Assembly (NCBI GenBank): GCA_028689585.1
Contig: JAQVCW010000018.1
Span: 1 to 64,000, forward strand
Source: Lachnospiraceae bacterium
GTDB lineage: Bacteria; Bacillota; Clostridia; Lachnospirales; Lachnospiraceae
Direction: 5' to 3'
DNA length: 64,000 nucleotides
Shown: piece after piece, positions 25,963 through 34,338 of the stretch
How the letters are laid out: every line of letters starts with the position of its first letter
Numbering within the stretch: position 1 is the stretch's first letter
Notes under the pieces: generated by a model
Told to the model about the DNA's origin: nothing
The model's input: the letters and a program-made list of their open reading frames with translations, nothing else
Database searches by the model: none
Made by a program: the position numbers and the translations under genes

Positions 25963-26019
25963 GGAGGAGTTCATTTTTTACCCTCAATTCTCACAAAGCA
26001 GTGACATTTGAAACTCAAT

Positions 26020-27051
26020 TTACTGACAGGGAAGAAATACAGAAAAAGTCGCGCCTTGTCCGGCATCCGAAATCACCTTGATATAGCCGCCCTGCAGGGT
26101 AATGATTTCGCGGGCAAGGTACAGACCAATTCCAATACCGGGGATATCGTGTACTTCTTCTTCACGATAAAAACGTTTGAAAATTGCCCCCTGATGATTT
26201 TCAGAAATACCCTTGCCTGTATCGGCAATATCAATTTTCAGATACATTTCCCACTTTTGAACAGAAACATGAACATTGCCGTTTTCAGGAGTGTACTTCA
26301 CGGCATTGTCCAAAATATTGAACAGGGCTTCACTTGTCCATTTACGGTCATGCAGCACGGTTAATTCTTCTTTGCAATCCACGTCAACCGCAATGTATTT
26401 GCGCTCCGCATTTAGCAATATGCCGCCCAGTGCTGCCGCAAGCGTATCATAGATAGGCTGTGTTTTCATTTCTAACGAGATTATGCCCGTTTCTAAACGG
26501 GAGGTTTTTATCATGGCCTGCATAAGAAAATCCAATTTGTCAAGCTGCCCGCTGCAGGCTGCTAAAAAATCTTTTTGCTTTTCTGCGGGCATGGACTGCT
26601 CTGACAAAGTGGTGTTTATCATTTTAAGGTTTGCTATTGGCGTTTTTACCTGATGTGAAATATCGGAGATCAGTTCTTGTAAATCCATTCTTTCCTTTGT
26701 AATGCTGCGGCGGTTTTCCTGCATAACTTCATATAAACGTGCTAACCGATGATTGATTTTATAGAATATATTTTCTTCCTCGCTGGTCTGTGGCGGTTCA
26801 ATTTCACCGGTCAGCATATCGTCCAAAAGGCAGCACAGACTATTTGAAAAGGCGGTTAGCTTTCTGCGTAATGCTGCAACGAAAAGTACCACACAAAAGA
26901 GCATGAGCGCAGAAAACAAAAGTCCACACCATATGACATGAGCATTATCTGTCAATAGATAGAGCAGAGTGATCATGGAAACGGAAAGAAGTACAAGCAG
27001 AGCAAACAAAATAATACAGACTTTATTGATTGAGAGTTTTACAGTAGTCAC
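26020..27051 (-). CDS. sensor histidine kinase
   Basis: A 343-residue kinase with two N-terminal transmembrane helices (about 9-30 and 37-59) and almost no extracellular loop. HisKA carries DISHQVKTPIANL, and HATPase has NILDNAVKYTPENG, DTGKGI and GIGIGLYLAREI. The short sensor suggests intramembrane or transporter-assisted sensing, as in VncS/BceS-type kinases. It overlaps the response regulator by four bases. Confidence 0.93.
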   Translation of the reverse strand: MTTVKLSINKVCIILFALLVLLSVSMITLLYLLTDNAHVIWCGLLFSALMLFCVVLFVAALRRKLTAFSNSLCCLLDDMLTGEIEPPQTSEEENIFYKINHRLARLYEVMQENRRSITKERMDLQELISDISHQVKTPIANLKMINTTLSEQSMPAEKQKDFLAACSGQLDKLDFLMQAMIKTSRLETGIISLEMKTQPIYDTLAAALGGILLNAERKYIAVDVDCKEELTVLHDRKWTSEALFNILDNAVKYTPENGNVHVSVQKWEMYLKIDIADTGKGISENHQGAIFKRFYREEEVHDIPGIGIGLYLAREIITLQGGYIKVISDAGQGATFSVFLPCQ

Positions 27052-27731
27052 TTATTCATTCCTCCGATCCACATATAGCCCATGCCGTAAACGGTTTTGA
27101 TATACGAAACAGTTCCGGTTTCAATTTTGTTCCGTACACGGCTCATGGCAGAGGTCAGGGCGTGTTCGTCCACAAAGTTTCCATCTATATCCCACAGCTT
27201 TTCAAGGAGTACCTGCCGGGTCAAGACGATTTGGGGATTTTTAATGAGCACTTTCAAAAGGCGGAATTCCATAGCTGTAAATGCAATAGCCTGTCCGGCA
27301 AGCGCTGCGGACATTTCAGAAAAGTTGATGAATAGATTTCCATCATCATAACAATCTCCGCCGTTTTGCTTTGAAATGCGGGCAAGCAGCGCGGCAGTCT
27401 TTTTCAGAAATACGCTCATGGGAAAGGGCTTTGTCACATAATCGTCTGCGCCTAATTCAAAACCTCGTAACTGGTCGCTTTCCATATCCCGGGCAGTCAG
27501 AAAAATCACGGCGGTATCGGGACGATATTCTTTTATGGTTTTGCAGAAATCAAACCCGTTACCGTCCGGCAGATTAACATCAAGAACGACAAGGTCGTAA
27601 TCCTGTTTCTCAATAGATTGCGCAGCAATGGATTTTGTGATTGCCGCATCAACCATGTATCCGGCAGCAGATAAGTTGTAGCAAAGAGTATTATTCAAAA
27701 GGTGATCGTCCTCAACTACTAATATTCTCAT
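27048..27731 (-). CDS. OmpR-family response regulator
   Basis: A 227-residue regulator. The receiver has acidic EDD, phospho-acceptor Asp in LVVLDVNLPDGNGF, Thr in FLTARDMES and Lys in VTKPF. The C-terminal winged helix includes FTAMEFRLLKVLIKNP and HALTSAMSRVRNKIE. It is first in a two-gene operon with the kinase. A 15-bp motif shared between its promoter and that of the FtsX permease is its probable binding site. Confidence 0.95.
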   Translation of the reverse strand: MRILVVEDDHLLNNTLCYNLSAAGYMVDAAITKSIAAQSIEKQDYDLVVLDVNLPDGNGFDFCKTIKEYRPDTAVIFLTARDMESDQLRGFELGADDYVTKPFPMSVFLKKTAALLARISKQNGGDCYDDGNLFINFSEMSAALAGQAIAFTAMEFRLLKVLIKNPQIVLTRQVLLEKLWDIDGNFVDEHALTSAMSRVRNKIETGTVSYIKTVYGMGYMWIGGMNK

Positions 27732-27769
27732 GTCATCACTCCTTTTCTTTTTAGAATAAAGGGAAAATG

Positions 27770-27784
27770 TCGCAGAAATCTCAC
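27770..27784 (-). promoter_or_regulatory. predicted response-regulator site upstream of its own gene
   Basis: TCGCAGAAATCTCAC, 39-53 bp upstream of the response-regulator start. It is a near-copy of the site at 25948-25962, which suggests autoregulation. Confidence 0.5.
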
Positions 27785-27868
27785 AGCACAGTTACAAACA
27801 GCATTATTCAAATATTATATATGGCTAAGCGAATAAAATCAATCAACGAGAAGTTCAATAAAAATCCA

Positions 27869-27914
27869 TTGACATATGTACGAAATCGGATATAATAAAA
27901 TGTATGAAATCGGA
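27869..27914 (+). promoter_or_regulatory. promoter and direct-repeat operator of the marR gene
   Basis: TTGACA (27869) and TATAAT (27891) with a 16-bp spacer. TGTACGAAATCGGA (27877-27890) fills the spacer and recurs as TGTATGAAATCGGA at 27901-27914, 24 bp later. A MarR protein bound there would cover the promoter. Confidence 0.65.
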
Positions 27915-27929
27915 CAAGGAGATGAAGCT

Positions 27930-28358
27930 ATGCATTATTTAGAAGCGGAACAATATACACATTTAGCTGGAGAAATCAACTCTTTATATCATGAAGCTGC
28001 TGTAAAAATGGGGATTTCAGACAGTGTCCAAAATATTTTATATATTATTTGTGAGAAAGAAGGACAATGCCTGCAAAGCGAAATAAGCAGGATGACCGGT
28101 ATTAGCCGTCAAACAATTAATTCCGCAATTCGTAAATTAGAAAAAGAAGGGATTGTGTATCTGAAACAGGGAAACGGCAGGAATACCATTATTTGTTTAT
28201 CAGAAAAAGGGAGAAATTTTGCATTAGAAAAAATCTATCCATTATACGAAATTGAAAATAAAATCTGGAATGATTGGACGTCCGATGAACGACAGCAATA
28301 TTTAACGCTTACTAAAAAATATCGTGATGGACTAAAAAAATACTTAAAAAATAATTAA
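27930..28358 (+). CDS. MarR-family transcriptional regulator
   Basis: A 142-residue MarR regulator with the winged HTH SEISRMTGISRQTINSAIRK and wing YLKQGNGRNTIICLSEKG. ATG 27930 follows AAGGAG at eight bases; in-frame ATGs at 27876 and 27900 lie within the promoter and operator repeats and are unlikely. It probably represses itself and the downstream efflux gene. Confidence 0.9.
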   Translation: MHYLEAEQYTHLAGEINSLYHEAAVKMGISDSVQNILYIICEKEGQCLQSEISRMTGISRQTINSAIRKLEKEGIVYLKQGNGRNTIICLSEKGRNFALEKIYPLYEIENKIWNDWTSDERQQYLTLTKKYRDGLKKYLKNN

Positions 28359-28384
28359 AAATACTTTGGAAGGGAGGTGGCTTC

Positions 28385-28405
28385 ATGTCGGCAGCAGCTA
28401 ACTAA
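28385..28405 (+). CDS. six-residue leader peptide of the MFS gene
   Basis: GGGAGGTGG precedes an ATG encoding M-S-A-A-A-N and a TAA stop. This ribosome site is better than that of the efflux gene itself. The stop codon overlaps the left arm of a hairpin (AAGGGG 28404-28409 / CCCCTT 28430-28435, then ATTTG). This resembles leaders of macrolide and other ribosome-drug resistance genes, in which stalling opens the downstream gene. Confidence 0.55.
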   Translation: MSAAAN

Positions 28406-28479
28406 GGGGACTTATCGCATCGGATATTGCCCCTTATTTGAGGAAGTAAAGCATTGTAAAAATGAGAGGACAATTTAAT

Positions 28480-29748
28480 ATGAAAAAAATACAAAAATGG
28501 AAATCACAATTTATTGTTGTGGCATTAGGACAGGCGATTTCAATGTTAGGCAGTCACGGTGTACAATTTGCATTGATCTGGTGGCTTGCTGAAAAAACGT
28601 CATCTCCCTTAATGCTTGGAATATCGGGACTTGCTGCGTATCTCCCAATGTCTGTATTCAGCCCCCTGGCGGGAATTGCGGCAGACCGTTATAACCGAAA
28701 GCTTATCTCGATTTTTTCGGATATGGCAATGGGCACGATTGCACTGCTTTATGCAGTGCTGCTGTTCTTTTTTGACTTGCCTGTATGGACGGTATTCATT
28801 ATGCTTTGCGTTCGTGGCATCGGCAGCACCTTTCAGCAGCCTGCCATACAATCCATTATTCCGCAGCTTGTACCGAAAGATCAATTGGTAAAAACAAATG
28901 GGTGGATGCAGCTTTTAAATTCAGGCTCGTTCTTGCTTGGCCCGGTTATCGGCGCATCTTTGTATGCCATCTTTCCGATGTCAGTCGTTCTGATGAGTGA
29001 TGTGGTGGGAGCAGTTTTAGCAAGTGCTGCGTTAGCGGCTGTTGAAATTCCGGAGCTGGAAAAAACAGAAGGTAAAAAGCAACACTTTGTTACCGAGATA
29101 AAAGAGGGGTTACAGGTATTTAAAGAAGATAAAAATCTGTTTTATATTGTAATTGCGGAAGCGCTCTGCATGTTTTTTTATGCGCCGTTATCTTCGTTCT
29201 ATCCGTTGATGACAAGTGACTATTTCAACCTGCCGGCAATGTACGGAAGTGCGGTGGAGCTATCCTTTGCAATCGGTATGATGGTATCCGCACTTCTGTT
29301 TTCCAGTGTTTTGAAAGCAGAACGGAAAATCAGAGTTTCTTTTATCGGTTTGTTTGGAATGGGCATTACCTCTTTCCTCTGCGGTATGATACCGCCGATT
29401 TATGCCGGCTGGTTTTTCTTTGTGGCGGCCTGCATCTGCTTGGGTGCAGCGGGAAATGTTCATACAATTCCGCTGACTGCCTATATACAGGAAACGGTTG
29501 CTTCTGAAAAAATGGGGAGGACTTTTTCGGTACTTACGCTGATTTCTTCTGTTGCAATGCCCGTCGGTTTGCTTTTTAGCAGCCCGATAGCCGAAAAGGT
29601 CGGGGTGAATGTCTGGTTTTTTATATCCGGGCTTTGCATGATCACACTAACTGCATCTGTTATAATCTGTTATGTTTTTAAACAGGGGGTGAAGCCGGGA
29701 GATGATGGGAGAAAATCCCAATCAGCGGTATCCGAACGAAAACATTAA
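28480..29748 (+). CDS. MFS efflux transporter, Mef-like
   Basis: A 422-residue, 12-helix major facilitator. It shows MefA-type features: GQAISMLGSHGVQFALIWWL, the loop 2-3 motif DRYNRKLISIFSDM, and RGIGSTFQQPAIQSIIPQLV. It probably exports a drug across the cytoplasmic membrane with proton exchange. ATG 28480 has AGAGGA upstream; ATG 28462 is an alternative. Preceded by a leader peptide and hairpin and by a marR gene. Macrolides are a plausible but unproven substrate. Confidence 0.87.
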   Translation: MKKIQKWKSQFIVVALGQAISMLGSHGVQFALIWWLAEKTSSPLMLGISGLAAYLPMSVFSPLAGIAADRYNRKLISIFSDMAMGTIALLYAVLLFFFDLPVWTVFIMLCVRGIGSTFQQPAIQSIIPQLVPKDQLVKTNGWMQLLNSGSFLLGPVIGASLYAIFPMSVVLMSDVVGAVLASAALAAVEIPELEKTEGKKQHFVTEIKEGLQVFKEDKNLFYIVIAEALCMFFYAPLSSFYPLMTSDYFNLPAMYGSAVELSFAIGMMVSALLFSSVLKAERKIRVSFIGLFGMGITSFLCGMIPPIYAGWFFFVAACICLGAAGNVHTIPLTAYIQETVASEKMGRTFSVLTLISSVAMPVGLLFSSPIAEKVGVNVWFFISGLCMITLTASVIICYVFKQGVKPGDDGRKSQSAVSERKH

Positions 29749-29771
29749 GCGGAGGTGCCCGGGCGGCCAAT

Positions 29772-29800
29772 TTGCTTTTGCCGCTGATTTATGTTATAAT
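29772..29800 (+). promoter_or_regulatory. promoter of the opuC-type operon
   Basis: TTGCTT (29772-29777), a 17-bp spacer and TATAAT (29795-29800), with a leader of about 130 nt before the ATPase start. Confidence 0.7.
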
Positions 29801-29939
29801 GTTTAACAGATAAAAAAATTGCAAATAAAAAAGATAAAAGAACCGTCTTATAAGAAGGGTTTTTAGTATTTCACTGTGTGGTGCTATATGAAAAAGCTCT
29901 TCTTTTTTATTGTTTGCGAACAAAAGGAGTGAATGAAAG

Positions 29940-31058
29940 ATGATCCAATTTGAACACGTATCTAAAAATTACGGAAAAACGCCAATCCTCAAGGATCTCA
30001 ACTTTACCATTCCGGATGGACAATTTGTGGTGCTGATCGGTCCGTCCGGCTGCGGAAAAACCACCACAATGAAAATGATCAACCGTCTGCTGGAACCCGA
30101 TACCGGCAGCATATCCATTGATGGTAAAGATATCCGATCTGAGGATAAGGTATCTCTGCGCCGCCATATCGGCTATGTGATTCAGCAGATCGGCCTTTTT
30201 CCGAATATGACCGTAGCACAAAATATATGTGTGGTTCCCCGGCTGCTGAAATATGATAAGGCTAAGTGTGATGCGATTGTCACCGATCTTTTGAAAATGG
30301 TAAATATGGAGCAGTATGCGGATAAGTATCCGTCAGAACTCTCCGGCGGTCAGCAGCAGCGTATCGGTGTGCTGCGGGCTCTGGCGGCCTCGCCCCCTAT
30401 TGTGCTGATGGATGAGCCGTTCAGCGCTTTAGACCCGATGACACGGGAAACTCTTCAGGACGAAATTAAGAATATACAGCAGAAGCTAAACAAAACGATT
30501 ATCTTTGTCAGTCACGATATGGATGAAGCGCTGAAGCTGGCAGACATTATCATCTTCATGTCGAAGGGAGAAATTGTTCAGATGGCTTCTCCCGAAGATA
30601 TGTTAGAGAATCCTGCCAACGAACTGGTACGTGATTTTCTCGGAAAACACACCTCCGAATTTTTGGAATCCTCTGCGATAGAAAGCTTTATGCGTACCAA
30701 CGTCCGAAGCGTGCGGCAGGATCGTGGTGTAAGAGAATGTGCTGAGCGTATGGCACGATATAATGTAGATACTCTTCTTGTGACTGACGCAGAGAAGCAT
30801 TATTTAGGAACGGTCTCCATCGGCGAAATCCGCCATTGGGGAAGGGAACTGACCAGTATCGAGCCATTGATCCGCCAGACGGCCAGAACGGCGCGGGTAG
30901 GTGATGATGCAAAGGAAAGCTTTGATTATCTTCTCGATTCAGATGCCAATGCCAATTATGTAGTTGTGCTCAACGAGGATGATACGATCGCAGGACTTGT
31001 GACCAAAACCAGCGTGGCACGGTCGGTGGCGGAAACTTTATGGGGGGATGTAAAATGA
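29940..31058 (+). CDS. opuCA: quaternary-amine ABC importer ATPase (OpuCA/ProV type)
   Basis: A 372-residue ATPase with Walker A GPSGCGKTTT, signature LSGGQQQR, Walker B VLMDEPFSALD and the switch His in FVSHDMDEA. Residues about 255-370 form two CBS modules (VRECAERMARYNVDTLLVTD, YLGTVSIGEI, YVVVLNEDDTIAGLVTKTSV), which in this family sense ionic strength or nucleotides. It energises import of glycine betaine, carnitine or choline-like osmoprotectants. It overlaps the next gene by four bases. Confidence 0.9.
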   Translation: MIQFEHVSKNYGKTPILKDLNFTIPDGQFVVLIGPSGCGKTTTMKMINRLLEPDTGSISIDGKDIRSEDKVSLRRHIGYVIQQIGLFPNMTVAQNICVVPRLLKYDKAKCDAIVTDLLKMVNMEQYADKYPSELSGGQQQRIGVLRALAASPPIVLMDEPFSALDPMTRETLQDEIKNIQQKLNKTIIFVSHDMDEALKLADIIIFMSKGEIVQMASPEDMLENPANELVRDFLGKHTSEFLESSAIESFMRTNVRSVRQDRGVRECAERMARYNVDTLLVTDAEKHYLGTVSIGEIRHWGRELTSIEPLIRQTARTARVGDDAKESFDYLLDSDANANYVVVLNEDDTIAGLVTKTSVARSVAETLWGDVK

Positions 31059-31696
31059 GTGTCCTTTTTCATGACTATGGGAGTATGCTGCTTAAAGCCA
31101 TCGGGATTCATACGGTATATGTGCTGGCTGCCGTAGCGATTGGTTTTGCATTTGGACTGCTGCTGGGGGTTCTTCTTTCACGAATTCCCAAGTGGTCTGG
31201 TATTATTCTGCCTGTTCTCTCCATTTTTCAGACGATTCCGGGCCTGGTATTTATCGGCGTATTGTTTATCTGGTGGGGGAATACCTATGCTACCGTTATT
31301 GCGGCTCTGAGCGTATATGCCATGTTCCCGGTATTGAAAAACACCTATACCGGCATTCTTGAGGTAGAAAAAAAATATGTCGAAGCTGCAAAAGGCTGCG
31401 GAATGTCTTCTTTCCAGACATTGATAAAGGTTGAGCTGCCTGTGGCTATGCCTGCCATTATTGCCGGTCTTAGGATGTCTGCCATTTACACGGTTTCCTG
31501 GGCAGTATTGGCCGCTATGATTGGAAAGGGCGGGTTGGGAAATTTCGTCTATCAGGGCGTAGCTTCCAATAACAACACACTCATTCTTTTGGGAGCAGTT
31601 CCTTCCGCCCTTCTTGCAATGGCTTTTGGTGCGGTAATTGATTATTTGCAAAAGAAGGTTACGCCCCGCGGTATGAGAAAGGGGGCGAAAAAATGA
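31055..31696 (+). CDS. quaternary-amine ABC importer permease (OpuCB type)
   Basis: A 213-residue permease with five or six helices and the conserved coupling region EAAKGCGMSSFQTLIKVELP. Start 31055 follows GGGGGGATG and overlaps the ATPase end. It pairs with the permease half of the next gene to form the membrane channel. Confidence 0.9.
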   Translation: MSVLFHDYGSMLLKAIGIHTVYVLAAVAIGFAFGLLLGVLLSRIPKWSGIILPVLSIFQTIPGLVFIGVLFIWWGNTYATVIAALSVYAMFPVLKNTYTGILEVEKKYVEAAKGCGMSSFQTLIKVELPVAMPAIIAGLRMSAIYTVSWAVLAAMIGKGGLGNFVYQGVASNNNTLILLGAVPSALLAMAFGAVIDYLQKKVTPRGMRKGAKK

Positions 31697-33195
31697 CCTG
31701 GTCATTGATTTGGGAACATTTATTTATGGTACTGTCAGCCAGCATTTTATCTATCGTTGTGGGATTGCTGCTGGGAATCTGGGCCTATGTATCGAAAAGG
31801 GCCAGAGGGATTATTCTGCGGGTGGTGGATTTGCTCCAGACAATCCCATCGCTGGCATTATTGGGCATTATTATGATCGTATTAAATCCGGGCAAGCTGA
31901 CGGTTATCGTTGGTATCACCCTGTATTCCTTGCTCCCTATTGTGCGGAATACCTATCTTGGACTGCAGGAGGTAGATCCGGGTGTCAAGGAAGCGGCGCA
32001 GGGGATGGGGATGAGTAAGCTCTACCGACTTTTCAGGGTGGAATTTCCATTAGCGTTTCCCACCATGTTTACCGGTGTTCGTATTGCTGTGGTGAATGCA
32101 ATCGGCACTGCTGTATTTGCCGCTTTTGTCGGGGGCGGCGGCCTGGGTGGTGTGATTACCCAGGGAATCCGCATCTCCAGCATGAGAATGATTTTGTCCG
32201 CGACTGGCGTTTTGATGGTGATTGCCCTGCTTCTGGATCTTTTGATGGGCTGGTTTGAAAAACAAATGCAGAAGAACACGAAAGGCTCTAGGAAAATGTG
32301 GATACCGGCGGTGATCCTTTTGGCGGCATTTTGTATGCTGCTGCCCTATGGCCGGGGCAGTACCGGTGACCTGATGCTTTATGACGGTGACTATTCCGAA
32401 ACGCAGCTCATACACCATATGGTAAAAATGCTGGTGGAGGATCAGACAGATCTGGATGTCACGATTCAGGATCAGATGTCTCAGGTAAACAACTTCAATG
32501 CCCTTAAGGGCGAGGGTCATACCTGCGATCTGATGGTTTCTTATGACGGAACCTTGCTGACTACATTCTTCCATCAGGATACAGCCGATGTGCCGGAAGG
32601 TATGTCTATCTATGACTATGTAAACCAGACGGCAGCCCGGGATTATGAAATGCGGCTGCTCAGTAAACTGGGATTTGATAACACCTACGCCGTAGCAGTA
32701 CCTCAGGCTATTGCGGACCAGTACAATTTGGAAACCGTCAGCGATTTGATACCTGTGGCGAAGGAACTGGTATTTGGCGCAGAACAGGGATTTTTCACGT
32801 TAGAGGGCAGCATGAAGTATAACCCTTTTACAGAGTTTTACGGATTGGAGTTTAAAGATGTAATTCCCGTAGATCAGGGGCTGAAATATACTGCTGTGGA
32901 AAACGGAAGTTTTGACGTCACGGTGGTCTATGCTACAGACGGGTTGAATCGTAAGGTGGGGCTGAAGGTTTTGGAAGATGACCGGGGCTTTTTCCCCGAT
33001 TATAACGGCGCACTTCTGGTTCGAGGGGAAGTATTGCAAAAGTATCCCGAACTTGAAGGTATTCTAAATCAGTTGGCAGGAACTATCTCTACAGAGCAGA
33101 TGGCGGAGCTGACCTATCAGGTCGATGTTGCAGGCCGTTCTGTTGATGAGGTCGCCGGTGAATTTCTCTCAGACAGTAAGCTGCTGAAAGATTGA
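31693..33195 (+). CDS. permease fused to substrate-binding domain (OpuC/OpuF type)
   Basis: A 500-residue fusion. Residues 1-200 form an OpuC-type permease (EAAQGMGMSKLYRLFRVEFP coupling motif). A further helix at about 200-222 leads into an extracellular binding domain at about 225-500 (LIHHMVKMLVEDQTDLDVTI, LMVSYDGTLLTTFFHQ, VVYATDGLNRKVGLKVLEDD). The fusion puts one tethered receptor on each transporter, so no separate lipoprotein is needed. Compatible-solute binding is inferred from family membership. Confidence 0.9.
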   Translation: MTWSLIWEHLFMVLSASILSIVVGLLLGIWAYVSKRARGIILRVVDLLQTIPSLALLGIIMIVLNPGKLTVIVGITLYSLLPIVRNTYLGLQEVDPGVKEAAQGMGMSKLYRLFRVEFPLAFPTMFTGVRIAVVNAIGTAVFAAFVGGGGLGGVITQGIRISSMRMILSATGVLMVIALLLDLLMGWFEKQMQKNTKGSRKMWIPAVILLAAFCMLLPYGRGSTGDLMLYDGDYSETQLIHHMVKMLVEDQTDLDVTIQDQMSQVNNFNALKGEGHTCDLMVSYDGTLLTTFFHQDTADVPEGMSIYDYVNQTAARDYEMRLLSKLGFDNTYAVAVPQAIADQYNLETVSDLIPVAKELVFGAEQGFFTLEGSMKYNPFTEFYGLEFKDVIPVDQGLKYTAVENGSFDVTVVYATDGLNRKVGLKVLEDDRGFFPDYNGALLVRGEVLQKYPELEGILNQLAGTISTEQMAELTYQVDVAGRSVDEVAGEFLSDSKLLKD

Positions 33196-33216
33196 AAATC
33201 TTTAGCGGATATCCCG

Positions 33217-33353
33217 GAGCCTGTTTGAAAATTCATTCCCGCCATCTGCATGTCAGGCTTTGTGGTATTTTTGATCCAAACCCGGTCAGCGTAGCCCGCC
33301 GCGCCTCCCTCTTTTGAATCAAATCTCCCACAAAGCAATTTTCAAACACGCTC
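33217..33353. mobile_element. 137-bp MITE-like element with 17-bp terminal inverted repeats
   Basis: Termini GAGCCTGTTTGAAAATT and AATTTTCAAACACGCTC are inverted repeats with one mismatch. The interior has no gene. It sits between the convergent opuC-type operon and the ABC permease gene, and its right end contains the last codons and stop of that permease (positions 33342-33353). Confidence 0.75.
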
Positions 33354-34337
33354 TAAGACAGAAAATGATAGCAGCCATACAATACAATGTACAAATAATA
33401 TAATGATATCGGCTGCCAATCCCTGTGTTTGTCCGCCTGACAAGCTCATTAAGCTATAAAAGGCTGCGCTGGACGGGAGTAAGTAAGATAAGGGATACAG
33501 GGCACTATCGGGTGGGATTGCCAAATAAAATAAAACAGGCGGTGCCAGGAACAAAATCATTACAATCTTTATAGATACAATACCTGCCATTAGGCCGTTT
33601 GAAAAGTGCCCTAGAAACAATCCCGCCAATGCCGCCACAAAAGCAGACAGAATAATCAAAAACAGTAAAGGCAAAATTTGATTGGCAGTAATTTTCATGC
33701 AGACGCAGGCGGTCAAAATAGTGGACAGCGTACCACCCAAAAAGCCTAAAGAAATCTTTTGAATGAGATATTCTCTTTTGGTCATAGGTAAAATTTCATT
33801 AACAAGTGCAATGCCATCTTCTTTTTCTCCATTTATGCTCATGGCATTAAACGTACACCCCATAAACATAGCCGTAACCATTGTTATCACAGAGAGCAGG
33901 GAAATAAGAGTATCGCTGTGATCAACAGGCGGAATAACGGTTATTTTGGACAAATCGACATTGCCTCTTTCTGCGTAGAGCTGTGGGAGGGTATTGCCAA
34001 TTATCGTGGTTACTTTAAATTCGTCACCCGATAATATGGTTTTAATCCCGTTGTAATCTTGTAAAACGCCGATCATTTGCGTTGCCGGGTCATTTACAGT
34101 ATTTTGCAAGGAAGTGATATCCGGCACAGTTGTGATATTACCGTTTGTTTGCAGCCATTCTATGGCACGAGCAGAAAGGCTGTTTTCCACAACACAAAAA
34201 TCCGTCTCCCCAAAAGAGGAAAAACTTACCCCCGAAAGCAAATTGATTGCCAGTCCGGCCATAATAGGCAGCAAAAAAGAAAGAATGCACAATTTATCGC
34301 GGCGAATATTTTCAAGCTGATATTTTAAGCCTCTCAT
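33342..34337 (-). CDS. ABC-2 type exporter permease
   Basis: A 331-residue permease: an N-terminal helix near 17-36, a 130-residue extracellular domain, and five helices between about 155 and 325 (LISLLSVITMVTAMFMGCTF, IVMILFLAPPVLFYLAIP, ADIIILFVHCIVWLLSF). The ATG at 34337 follows GGAGGGATAGC. The terminal residues L-E-R-V and stop are encoded by the terminal repeat of the 137-bp element, so the tail has probably been swapped. Last gene of a four-gene operon. Confidence 0.85.
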   Translation of the reverse strand: MRGLKYQLENIRRDKLCILSFLLPIMAGLAINLLSGVSFSSFGETDFCVVENSLSARAIEWLQTNGNITTVPDITSLQNTVNDPATQMIGVLQDYNGIKTILSGDEFKVTTIIGNTLPQLYAERGNVDLSKITVIPPVDHSDTLISLLSVITMVTAMFMGCTFNAMSINGEKEDGIALVNEILPMTKREYLIQKISLGFLGGTLSTILTACVCMKITANQILPLLFLIILSAFVAALAGLFLGHFSNGLMAGIVSIKIVMILFLAPPVLFYLAIPPDSALYPLSYLLPSSAAFYSLMSLSGGQTQGLAADIIILFVHCIVWLLSFSVLERV

Positions 34338-34338
34338 G

